Part shown: positions 19,277-30,035 of the stretch, in pieces
How the letters are laid out: the number at the start of each line of letters is the position of its first letter
Numbering within the stretch: the stretch's first letter is position 1
NCBI GenBank assembly: GCA_043228905.1
Contig: JBHGNT010000098.1
Span: 27,695-91,694, forward strand
Length of the DNA stretch: 64,000 nt
From: Azolla caroliniana
Taxonomy: Eukaryota > Polypodiophyta
Reading direction: 5' to 3'
Translations under genes and position numbers: made by a program
The notes under the pieces: generated by a model
What the model was told of the DNA's origin: nothing
Seen by the model: only the letters and a program-made list of their open reading frames with translations
Databases searched by the model: none

Positions 19277-19337
19277 TTCTTCCGCTGCACAGAATGACAC
19301 TCGATTCTTTATAACAACTAACTTGAATTTAATAACT
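18971..19337 (+). repeat. Copia LTR with adjacent primer-like site
   Basis: Starts TGTTGAGAATCAAACTCAAC, the same hairpin start as the LTR at 29641. It then has a CT run (19220-19244) and an AC run (19249-19276), also as at 29641 (CT run then CACACA). TGATATCAGGA at about 19338 resembles a mutated TGGTATCAGAG primer site, so this may be a 5' LTR of a decayed element rather than a solo LTR. No target duplication was identified. Confidence 0.5.
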
Positions 19338-19930
19338 ATGATATCAGGATTGGAATTGAGATTTGGCATAAAATTCATGATGAGCTCAATCACACAACCT
19401 TCCTTGACTTCATCCACTTCACGGTTTCATATATATCACATTTTCCCTCTTCGGTTCTATTCACTCTTGTTCCACTTGACAAAAATTTGAGATTTGAATC
19501 TTTGAGCATTGACGGACACAATGATGTGCCAACCTTCCAATCTTCTCCCACATCAATAACTTTTCATCGAACCTTATATCTTTGTCTCCTTCACCATTGT
19601 TTTTAACTTGGCCTTCCATCACTACCATATGGTTGCTACCATCGTATTTGAGGTATGCATGTGTCTGGTTTATGTCAAGTCCATGCATGTCTTCCGCTTG
19701 AGCTTTCACAAATTCGATACCCTGTTTTTGTTTCTTCACATGCTTTAAAAAATGATCCTTCTCCCCTTCCTTTTATAGCGAGAGAGGTGCCTCATTTGCA
19801 TTGAAATAGAGTTATGGATTTCCCAACTAACCAAACACGGTCAAGCACCATCAACGATGAATGACATCGAAGCGACATTGTTTGAACAGAAAGATATTCT
19901 ACACAAACGTACAACAAAGACTTGCTCGTA
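19338..19930. other. Non-coding, possible decayed Copia interior
   Basis: No recognisable domain. A 92-codon minus-strand open frame (19739-19461) has no motif I know and is not called as a gene. Confidence 0.3.
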
Positions 19931-20400
19931 CGCCTTTATGAGGAGGAGAGATGCATGGGCACACCCGAAATGCTCCCTCGTCAGAATTCGGCCGAACATA
20001 TAAGGAACGGGACGAGAACGGAAACACGAATATTTATACGTCTTTATGAAGAGGAGAGGTGCATGGGCAAGCTTGAAATGCTCCCTCATCACAAAATGGT
20101 CGGAGACACAACAAGAAGGGGGATTAGAACACAAACACGAATGCCCGTACGCCTTTATGAGGAAGGAGGAGAAGTGGATGGGCACGCCTTAAACGCTCCC
20201 TTGTCACAAGGCGGCAGAATGCACAACAAGAAGGGGACGGGAACACAAACACGAATGCCCGTACGCGTTTATGAGGAGGAGAGGTGCATGTGCACGCCCG
20301 AAATGCTTGATCGACACAACACGGCTGAACGCACAAGAAAAAGGGGATGTGAAAACACAAGGGAAGAGACACCACAACATACACCCCAAAATATTTTCTT
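19931..20400 (+). repeat. Four-copy tandem repeat, periods 108, 111 and 114 bp
   Basis: Copies begin at 19931, 20039, 20150 and 20264 with CGCCTTTATGAGGAGGAG-like sequence, each containing RLYEEERCMG or a variant in plus-strand translation. All three periods are multiples of three and one 174-codon frame (19922-20446) stays open through all copies, although it has no upstream ATG. The minus strand is also largely open, which weakens a coding reading. No known family was recognised. Confidence 0.7.
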
Positions 20401-20616
20401 GATACAAGGATCAAAGCCACAATGGATTTACAATAGTGGCGCTTAGGCCGGTGTCGACAATGTCAAACAAACAAGAGTGGTACAATAGAGAGGGACGGAG
20501 ATAGGAATTCGTGACGACAATGACCACCAAGCACAAGCACACCAAGCCTAACTTCGAATACAACGGCACAAGTAGACCACACGAACCGATAACCATGTAC
20601 CACAAGAGTCGACCAC

Positions 20617-20813
20617 ACCAACATCATGAACCTCGAACCACGCGAACGGCAAGCTCACGGACTCGCAACAATGAACACAGGCACCAACATCATGAATTGA
20701 GAACCACTTGAACGGTGAGCACACGGGCTCGCAATGATGAACGTGGGCACCAACACCATGAACCGAGAACCACCCGAGCGGCGATCACATGAGCTCACAA
20801 TGACAAATGGGGG
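20617..20813. repeat. Three-copy tandem repeat of about 66 bp
   Basis: Units start CACCAACATCATGAA at about 20617, 20682 and 20748, each followed by CGAGAACCAC..CGAACGG and CTCGCAATGA-type sequence, 75-85 percent alike by eye. Confidence 0.7.
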
Positions 20814-21979
20814 CAAAGCAACACCGGACCAACAAGCCTAGAGTGCACGAGCACCACAAATGACCCGAGCACTTTGAGCGCCAAGATCAACACAAGGTCA
20901 CAGACGCACCTCAAAAGGGAGAGTGTGAGAAAGAGAGATCAAGAAACCATAAGAACCTCCAAATGACAAGGAAAAGGAAGAAGTATCGAAACCCTAAAAC
21001 TCAAGCTAGAAGAAGATGAGAAAGAACTCATTAGATCTAAACCCAAGAGGAAGTAGAAGAAAAGAAACCTTAGAAATCAAAAGAGAAGAATATGAATCTC
21101 AAACCCTAAAGGTCTACCCCTAAAAAAACCCAAAAATATCTGACCAAGAAAAAATCATCGCCCCCTCAACCTCCTTTTACACGAATAAAAAAGGAAAGGG
21201 GGTCGCCACATTCATAATCAATGCAAAAGGAATAGAACTCCTTAAATCACGGTACGGTGTCAAACAAAATTTCGATCCGTGCACCTCTAGCTAGGAGTCA
21301 ATGGATCTATCCAATAAACAAGTAACTCCCAATTATTTTATGTTTAATTCTATATATAAAAATTCACATTCTGTCTTTTTCTCTCTCCTACTTCTCCTTT
21401 CTCCTCTCTCTTACGTTTCTTTTCTCTCTCCAATTACACGATTTTATATGCCTCCTTTGCACCCTTCATTTTCCCTTTTCATTTGCATCACTTACAACCT
21501 TCATTTTCCATTTTATTTGTGCCTGTGCACAAATATTGGCCTCTTGTGTGCACACACATTGCGCATACACATTTTGGCCCCTTTTCTCGTGATTTCTCAC
21601 CGTAGCCAAACATCTTCACAACACCGGCGGCCGAGAGTCGGTTGAGGCCGAAGAGACGACCAAGAGTCAGTTGAGGACCGAAGAGTTGACAGAGAGTTAG
21701 CTGACAATCGAGTGCAGCTGAGGGATAGAACCGGCGAGGAGCGCTTAGAGCCAACTAGGGCCGACAGAGAAGTGAGAGAACAGAGAAGAAAAACAACAAA
21801 CGAAGAGATAGGGTGCCTAAGTACGAGAGCAAGAACGAGAGCGTTCTACAAAATAGAAGACAGAGATATGTGAGGGGTTGTTCGTGACGTCAAGAACACA
21901 TGATTGTACAACACCTCTCCTATCCATCCGTATCAAGTTCTTTCCTTCTGTGTTTTTCCTTTTATTTTCTATTTTCTTT
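20814..21979. other. No gene found; low-complexity intergenic DNA
   Basis: AG-rich from 20920 to 21110, CT/T-rich from 21355 to 21530, and degenerate short repeats around 21635-21715 (CCGAAGAG and GAGTCAGTTGAGG variants). Open frames here look random. Confidence 0.4.
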
Positions 21980-22785
21980 TGTTCTATAGACCCAATCAAG
22001 TGAAGATCATAACCATGGATGTTGCCTTCAAGTGTGTACATTCCTCTAGTCAAAACCTAGAGAGATTGTACTCAGTTGTACTCACTGTTGTTCTATCCAC
22101 CCAATCGGATGAAGGTTTTAACCAAGGTTGTTGCCTTGAGGTATGTACATTCTTGTTGAGATATGAAGCTCAACTAGGTTTAGTTATTTAGTCAATCATG
22201 TAACTTAGTAGTTACATAATTAGAATGTAGTTAGAAGTGTTGACCTTAAAACCTTAAATAGGATTTTGTACTTAGTGGGGATACATTCTAGATCCTCCAG
22301 TACCAAGTTCATTGAATATAGGACTTACATCCTTGTATCTATATTCTCCTGACATATGTGCACCATTGCACATGAGATGTATATATACCTCATTGTGGGT
22401 ATCTTTGTTCTTTGATGCTTATGAATATAGAGAAAGGTTATCTAACTACATTCTTGTTAATCATTCTCCATTTATTGTTCGTAAGTGTTCTTTCTCTCTT
22501 CTTCCCATACTCTCACATACACACACATCATATAATTTCTGCTGTTTAATCACAAACGTGATGAGCTATTCACATAATTAGGTACTAATTAACCCTTAGT
22601 TAATTACCTAATTATTAACAATTCCTCTAGTCGAAACCTAGAGAGGTTGTACTCGGTTGTAAGCATTGTTATTCTATCCACCCAATCGAGTGAAGGTTGT
22701 AACCAAGGCCGTTTCTTGAGGTAGATACATTCCTCTAATGAAAACCTAGAGAGGTTGTATTCGGTTGTACTGAGAACATAGTGAA
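21980..22785. repeat. About 110-bp tandem repeat array split by a solo LTR
   Basis: Units contain ATTCCTCTAGTC, AACCTAGAGAG and CTATCCACCCAATCG-GTGAAGGTT. Partial unit about 21980-22036, a full unit about 22037-22147, then the solo LTR 22154-22620, another full unit about 22621-22735 and a partial one to 22785. Confidence 0.7.
22154..22620 (+). repeat. Solo LTR
   Basis: 467 bp, TGTTGAGATATGAAGCTCAAC at the start and ATTATTAACA at the end (TG...CA). Flanked by ATTCT (22149-22153) and ATTCC (22621-22625), a target duplication with one mismatch. It interrupts the 110-bp repeat array at the same register in both flanks. The initial hairpin TTGAG...CTCAA links it to the LTRs at 18971 and 29641. 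Confidence 0.7.
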
Positions 22786-22789
22786 GTTG

Positions 22790-24467
22790 TTGGGAACCCG
22801 TGGTTTGTCCGTCCCTATTTGGGTTTTCCACGAACTTAAAATTTGGTGTACTCCGATTTTTGTTTCCGTTGCGTCTGTCTTATATCGTGATGGAAGTCTA
22901 AAGTTCATCCCGATTCAGTCCCATATTGCTAACAAGTTGAAGGCTTCTTAACAAATTTCTCTCGACGAGGGAATAATTGGAATCCTAACGATGAACTACT
23001 CTCCTCAAGCAAGAGGCGAAAGAAATAGTTTGAGACTACATACGCCGCACCAAAAGTCTGCACAATAGGTGCAACATAGGTGAAAAGATGTTCGATGACA
23101 AGCTAGTGAGTCGGTTCATCAATGGGCTCTACGACCCCAATTTGGGAGATTATTTCTTAATCGCCACATGGATGGATCTCACATGTAAAAAAGTACACAC
23201 TCACTAATAGAACCTCAAAAACTAATAAGGGAGCACAATAAACCACAAGATCACAATAATTTGCATTGTAATTTTGGACATTCTATTATAGCATAGCCAT
23301 TAATTTGTAACATCACACAACAGTCATGATAGCTAACGTATGAAGCGGCCAAAATGGTTATGTGGATTCTTGGTAGAGTCCGAATTCATTGAATTAATTG
23401 GATATGTGTATGGAGTTGAGGCCTGGAATCCTGGACTATAATCATATATGTCGATTTGTTGCATCTATGTATCATGCAATCACCCACCTAGATGATGACG
23501 ATGATGACGTGTGTATGGGAGGCCCGCCATTATTTGTATATAGCCAATTTATTATAGGTTTTACATATTTCTTAGAAAAGCATTATGGGAAAAAAAAACC
23601 TTGTGAATGCAAAACGTGCAGAGAACAAACGGTAGAACCAGCTAAGATATATGAATTATAACCCTGATGGATGGATTCAAAATGGTGTCAGAAGTTATCC
23701 GTGTCAATTATTGTGATTGCAGCAAAGGAGATAATTCATATCCTCTTGGAACATGACATTAAAAACTTAGTATGAGAATTTTTAATGGCTTCCCATGTTT
23801 GTTCTCAATTATGAATCGGAGATGTATAGATTACAATTACAATAAGCTGAAATCATATCGAATATTACTGATTACGGAGATCATGCCCCGTTGGAGCACG
23901 ACTGAAATTTGATGGTGAAAGGTACTCACTGTCCATGCAATGTAATAACTGGTTTTACAGGAGGAAACTTATACAGGAGCTACTCCTGTATCAGCATTAA
24001 GGTTGTTGACTTTTGATCCTGAAATTAAAGCGGCAGGATGCAATGTCTCTCCTCTCATTCCTCTCGCGCCACCTGATCACTCGAGTAATTAACAATGTCA
24101 AACCCTTTCTACAATGGGTGTGCGTGTGTATATATGTGTGTGTTGTATGAAATGAATGCATAATCATCTCTTAAGATTCTATCACTGGCTCATCTGCTGT
24201 TGCCATTCATTTGACAGCAATCACAGCGCGAATTATATCATAATTCGACGTAAGTATGAAATGCGTAATGTCCTAATATGACAACATCTCTAACCATTTG
24301 TGATCAATAATCCATTGTGCGTAAAAATCATAATTGGTCTGCATCATGATTCCATATACCCTACCTACCTACATTAAATTATGCTTTAATCCAAATTAAT
24401 CTGAATTCAAATCCTCTGTGTGTCACAAATTAATCAGCTAATCCTAGTTGTTGTAATTATCGGAAGA
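22790..24467. other. Intergenic region upstream of the sulfate transporter
   Basis: Near 22794-22860 a piece resembles the R/U5 part of the Copia LTRs (CCCGTGGTTT and GGGTTTTCCACG). An 87-codon frame at 23398-23661 with a run of Asp residues has no recognised domain. The last kilobase is AT-rich and should hold the promoter of the gene at 24468, but no specific element can be defended; GTGTATATATGTG at about 24126 is far from the start codon. Confidence 0.35.
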
Positions 24468-27400
24468 ATGGCAAGGAGACACAGCAAGGATACCGGGGAA
24501 AATGATACAGAATATCCTCAGCTGGAGCGTCGCCAGATCGTGGTGCCGCAGAAGGGCACATTCGTGAAGGAAATCAAAAGCACATTGAAGGAGACGTTCT
24601 TCCCCGACAACCCCCTCCGAACCCTCCGGAAGCAGACTCCCAATGAGCGCTTCTTTGCCGCCCTTGCCTACATCTTCCCTGTCTTCCATTGGGGCCGAGG
24701 ATACACCCTCCTCAACCTCAAAGACGACGTCATCGCCGGCCTCACCATCGGCAGCCTCTGTATCCCACAGGACATTGGCTACGCCAAGCTCGCTGGCGTG
24801 CCCCCCATCTATGGCCTCTGTATGTCTCTCTCTTTTCTTTTTGCCCCCCTAGTATATGTATATTATCAAGAAATTGGTATGATCTGATCTTCAAACACTC
24901 GACATTTCGGCTTGTAAATTAATGCAGTCACCAGCTTTGTGCCACCCCTCATCTACGCGGCCCTCGGGGTGTCGAGAGAGATCGCCATCGGCCCCGTGGC
25001 AGTGGTGTCCATCCTGCTGGGCACCCTGGCCAAGGACGAGTTCCCTGTCCCGGCCGCGGCCACCGCCAAATGTGACACCACCTCCACCAAGTTCGTCAAT
25101 GCCAACTGCAGCACCTACAGGGAGCAATACCTCGCCCTCATCTTCACCGCCACGCTGTTCACCGGGATTATCCAGGCTGCCCTAGGCCTCACCAGGTAGT
25201 AAAATCAATCCCTAATATTATATTTCACATCCATCATTTCTATATGGGGTTGACTTCTAGTTCTAAATTTCTGACATGGTAGGCTTGGCTTCATCATCGA
25301 TTATCTCTCGCACGCGGCCATCGTGGGGTTCATGGCGGGTGCGGCCATCACCATCGCCCTCCAGCAGCTCAAAGGCCTCCTCGGTATATCTACTGCTTCC
25401 TTCACGAAGAAGACCGACATCGTGTCCGTCCTGCGTTCCGTATTCTTGCATACCAAGGAGGTATAACACTGACCATCCCCCATAGAACCTAACCTGTATA
25501 TAATAAAAAGGAAATGCAGGAATTGGATGATTCCATTCACAAGTGAATCTTACATGCCTCCCAACTAATTTTGCCATGATTTATAATTTGTTAATGTTGC
25601 CCCTTGTAGTGGAGCTGGCAGACGATCATCATCGGCCTCGCCTTCTTGGCCTTCCTCCTACTGACCAAATATATTGTAAGCTTTTTCTATAATCAATTTT
25701 AAGCACAGCTTGGATCAAACACAACCATCTGACTGATTGTTCCTGTTCTGTGATGATGTGACGCAGGCCAAGAAGAGGCCAAAGCTCTTCTGGGTGTCGG
25801 CCATCGCCCCGCTCACCTCCGTCATCATTTCCATCCTCATTGTCAAATTCAGTAAAGTCGACGAGAAGGGAGTCGCCATTGTAAGCACTAGCATCCCATA
25901 TTATTTGTGTATATTGCTAGCTTCCTCCAGTTTCTTAAACACATTCCACCTAATTATTTTCCTACTTAAAATGGTGACGGTGTACTACTCTCCTCGCATG
26001 TATCCTTATCCTGCAGGTTGGAAAAATTGATGGGAAAATAAATCCATCGTCGGTTGGACAATTTGTGTTTCACGGTGACATCCTCAAGCATGCTCTTATC
26101 GTTTCTGTTCAGACATCTCTCGTTGCACTCACGGTAAGCATATGTCCCATTCTAATCCTCCGGCATAATTATTAATTGCAATAATGTCAGCAGCTGCTCA
26201 TTTCGACTTTGTCTTACGAACAGCAACGCATGAGTATTAAAGGATTCGGATCGACCTAATTTGTGTGGAGTTAATAATGTTTGTGTAGGAGGGGGTCGCG
26301 ATCGGAAGGACATTTGCAGGTATACGAGATTACCATATCGATGGCAACAAAGAGATGGTGGCATTCGGAGTGATGAACGTCGCTGGAGCGTGCACTTCCT
26401 GCTATGTTGCTACTGGTACTCACATTATTTTCTTAAGGCAGTTTCTTATTGAACCCATACATCTTTAGTGTTGACAGAAGCTTTAGCACTAACTAAATAG
26501 ACATAATTTGGAGTAACTAGTAAACTTATAATATGATGGTGTGATGATTGTGACTGATTGCATTGCATCCTCCTGCAGGCTCCTTTTCTCGATCTGCTGT
26601 GAACTATAACGCAGGAGTGAAGACGCCGGTGGCGAACATCGTGATGTCGCTGATGGTGATGATTGTGTTGGTTGCGTTAACGGGACTTTTCCATGACCTG
26701 CCCAACTGCATCCTCGCATCCATCATCATCAATGCCGTCATCGGCCTCATTGACTTCAGTGCCATGTACAAGATCTGGAAGGTTGATTTCGGGGACTTCA
26801 TCGCCATGGCCGGCGCTTTCTTGGGTGTTGTCTTCATTTCTGTGGAAATAGGGCTCCTCATTGCGGTGCGTACAAAAGAAGATTTAGATCACACCAATCC
26901 ATCCATCCATCATTCCTTCTTCCCAGAGTAGTAGTACATATAATAATTTTGTGTCCTGGGGCCGCTGTGAACTCCTCCTTTGTAAATTTGTCTGGAATGA
27001 AAATTGTAGGTCGTCCTCTCCGTAGCCAGGGTGTTGTTGCAGGTGACCAGGCCCCACACAGCTGTGTTGGGGAAAGTTCCCGGCACAAGCATTTACCGGA
27101 ATGTGGTGCAATACCCGGATTCTGTCACACAGTCGGGTATCTTGGTGATTCGGATCGACACAGCCATTTACTTCGCCAATTCGAATTATCTCAGGGAAAG
27201 GTATTTCATTTCAGTAGCATACATCAAAATGTAATTCCATTAATCTTCCAGTTCTGGGGGTTGAGTCAATGGATGGCAACTACACACAAGATTTCCTGTT
27301 TCTGGATCATGAAATCGAGAATCGCATTTTTCGTTGTTTTTTGTTTAAACGCTATATGAGACTTGGGGAATGACCCAAGGAAGGCTCATGGTTTATTTGG

Positions 27401-27567
27401 TGAATGATGATGATGATGATGATGCTCAGGATACTGAGGTGGCTAGACGATGAGGCGGAGAAGATAAACGAGAAGAATGGAGTGCCGATACAGTTCGTCA
27501 TCTTGGAGCTCTCACGTGAGTTACACACCTAAATACATACATATATTATATAGACCTAGTTACAACT

Positions 27568-27598
<31 letters not shown>

Positions 27599-28222
27599 TA
27601 GGTTCACTAGCCAGTATTGGCGGGGGGGGGGGAGTTTGATGAGAACAGTATATGAACCTATATGTATATAATTTGGGAATATCATTATCACTGATTATGG
27701 ATGAATAAAATGGTGGCAGCCGTCACAAACATCGACACGACAGGCATCCACTCGCTGGAAGACCTACTCACCAATCTCAGGAACAGGAAGATCCAGGTAC
27801 TCACTCATCCATCCATCACATACATACATATTTGGCATCATCCACCAGCCATGACTACTCATGTGATGTAGCAGTAGTAGGAATGTGGTTTATGTATTAT
27901 ATCTGTTTGGCATTCACACACAATCTAAGTGGATGCATGTGTGTGGGTGTTTGCGTGAGAAAGAGAGAGACTTACAGACACGAGGATCATATATATATAT
28001 ATATATAGATATATGATGATGCATGATGATTCATATGACTACTAGTACTGACTGGCTTCTTGATGAGATGCAATGCAGCTGGCGATGGCGAACCCAGGGA
28101 CAGAGGTAGCACAGAAGCTGAATGAATCGGGGGTGATGGATAGAGTGGGGAGGGAGTGGTTCTTCGTCACCGTCGGTGAGGCTGTGGACGTCTGCTCCTC
28201 CCACCTCGACGCAGCACTCTAG
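24468..28222 (+). CDS. SULTR: Sulfate transporter, SulP/SLC26 family (SULTR), 12 exons
   Basis: Proton-coupled sulfate carrier of the plasma membrane or an internal membrane. Exons: 24468-24819, 24928-25195, 25283-25460, 25610-25675, 25767-25880, 26017-26133, 26289-26415, 26579-26865, 27010-27200, 27430-27515, 27720-27796, 28079-28222. All introns are GT-AG and phases join without a break to give 668 codons plus TAG, the usual SULTR length. The signature [11 protein letters not shown] is at residues 99-109. Hydrophobic transport segments run through exons 1-8 ([44 protein letters not shown]). The C-terminal STAS regulatory domain (about 536-660) contains [12 protein letters not shown], where the family has its regulatory Ser/Thr. 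The in-frame ATG at 24468 is the first; sequence before it has no ATG in frame. The signature suggests group 1 or 2, but I cannot assign the subgroup. It is the only clear host gene here and looks intact. Confidence 0.93.
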
Positions 28223-28964
28223 AGTCTAGACATAGCATACACACCCTTCTCTGGTCTCTATGTCCCTGGGAAGGCGGCCAAATTTGTTTTGTTTTGTTTT
28301 GTTCAATAATCTAGTCTGATCTAATTTCATTTCATTGTGAGGTTGAGCGTTTACAGTGCGTTAAGAGTTTGTTGTTATTTACTCGCATCTGAAACCCTAA
28401 AATGCTCCCATTTAGCTATCACCTGCATGACACCCGACATTGTACTATGCATATTGAAAACTCGGAACCTACGATTATGAGAGAAGTGTGCGTATATACA
28501 TACTGCTGCTCCAACGTGTGTCTCAAATCAAAGAGAAATGTGACCAACCCAACGTCGTACGGAAATGACACAAACATTGGCTCTTGTGCGTATGGGTGAG
28601 GGTTGAAAGAGAGTTCTGTGTTCACTCACTTTGAAAACTTTTTAAACCTCATGAAATGTTTCTTAGTCTAAGTGCATCCCATCATCCAATCCATTCCTTC
28701 ATAACCTTTTCTCCAAGTGGAAGCTCGAGACACTTTCCATGAAGGAGCACGGATGAACCTCGCATAAACATTTGTAGAAAGCTCCACATCATATTGTGCG
28801 TATAACAAACCCATGAGGATTTTGTGTCTACACTACATGGCAACATCAAGCACATGTTTTAATCCTTATAAACCTCATGTAAGAGGTTAGATCATTGCCC
28901 ATCCTATTGTCAACGAGCAAATGCAAGAAGAATTAACAACTATCAAGCATCCCTAAGCAATCCA
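28223..28964. other. 3' flank of the sulfate transporter
   Basis: A T/G-rich tract TTGTTTTGTTTTGTTTTG at 28284-28303 followed by CAATAAT at 28304-28310 could serve as far-upstream and near-upstream polyadenylation signals. Beyond that I see nothing recognisable. Confidence 0.35.
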
Positions 28965-29334
28965 TGTATAGAAAGTAGCGTGCAGAAGCAAGTATGAAGA
29001 CAGAACAGAAGGAAGAACACTCAGGTTTAATGGAGAGCTTGAGCTTACGCAGTATACGCGGGAGAGACTGAGAGAGTGAGAGAGAAGACACGGTATTAAT
29101 ATTCAAAAAAGACAACACTATACATATATGTGTTCAATGAACACTTTGTACAAGTCCTAGAAGGATTGACTGAGGTACTGACAGTACTTCAATGCTCATT
29201 AAGAGCTCCTACACTAACTCCCAAATATATTCCTCACGGAATATCTTTCCTAACGGCCTAACCGATCGGTCCCAACCGATCCGATCCTCGACTTCTTCAG
29301 CCGATCCGGCCGATGTTGAGCTTGTCTCTCAACA
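28965..29334 (-). repeat. LTR-like sequence, probably a solo Copia LTR
   Basis: On the minus strand begins TGTTGAGAGACAAGCTCAAC, the same hairpin start as three other LTRs here, and ends at TG on the plus strand at 28965. CCATG occurs at 28962-28966 and 29335-29339 and may be a target duplication, but it overlaps the proposed LTR end, so the boundary is uncertain by two bases. Confidence 0.45.
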
Positions 29335-29510
29335 CCATGCTTACATTAAATCTCATGACAAACTACTCTTAGTCACCTAATTGGTCTCACCTAATTAACA
29401 ATGCACTCAACTATTTTCACACTTGAGGAAAAAAACACATTTGGAAAGATTGGACACATTACAGACTTACTTAGAGTTCATAGATGCGATAAGTACTAAT
29501 TGTTTTGGAG

Positions 29511-29564
<54 letters not shown>

Positions 29565-29640
29565 ACGATGTTGGCATGTCCGATATTCTGGTTGTTAAGG
29601 ATGAAAGAACATCGTCTAGAGCACGTGATAGGTTTAGTAT
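29335..29640. repeat. Short intergenic stretch with a GA microsatellite
   Basis: (GA)n at 29513-29561; the rest shows nothing recognisable. Open frames reading RERERE are artefacts of this repeat. Confidence 0.6.
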
Positions 29641-29811
29641 TGTTGAGAATCGAACTCAACTTCCTCAATGAAGTGATTTCACACTAGGCTAGTTTTGTAA
29701 ATAACAGAAAGGGTTCTTGCCCTACACTAGTTCGTATTTAAACCAACCTTTTGTAGTGTAGTTATTGTTGGATGTAATTGATCTTTTCTTGCTAATATAC
29801 AACTTCTCGTT

Positions 29812-29851
<40 letters not shown>

Positions 29852-29915
29852 CTACGAGTGCGCACACACAGTTCATCTCCGCTACACAACATCACCTAGC
29901 CTCTCACTCTTTACA
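29641..29915 (+). repeat. Copia-4 5' LTR
   Basis: TGTTGAGAATCGAACTCAAC start, CTCTTTACA end, with TATTTAAA near 29733 and a CT microsatellite at 29815-29849. The following TGGTATTAGAG differs from the tRNA-Met primer site by one base in the first nine. Confidence 0.75.
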
Positions 29916-30035
29916 TGGTATTAGAGTGTGTGGTTTTCTGATCAAGCTTATTCAACTATATCAATGTGCTATACACTGATGACCAACAAAATCGGTTTAA
30001 GCAACAGAGAAGAAATCGACATCATGAATACTTAG

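Noticed and set aside
19461-19739. 92-codon minus-strand frame
   Set aside because: No motif and adjacent to an LTR remnant; too weak to call a gene.
23398-23661. 87-codon frame with an Asp run upstream of the transporter
   Set aside because: No domain recognised, no splice or promoter context; probably chance or a transposon relic.
24420-24467. Extended start of the sulfate transporter (GTG-initiated, 16 extra codons)
   Set aside because: Needs a non-ATG start; the ATG at 24468 gives a normal N-terminus and length.
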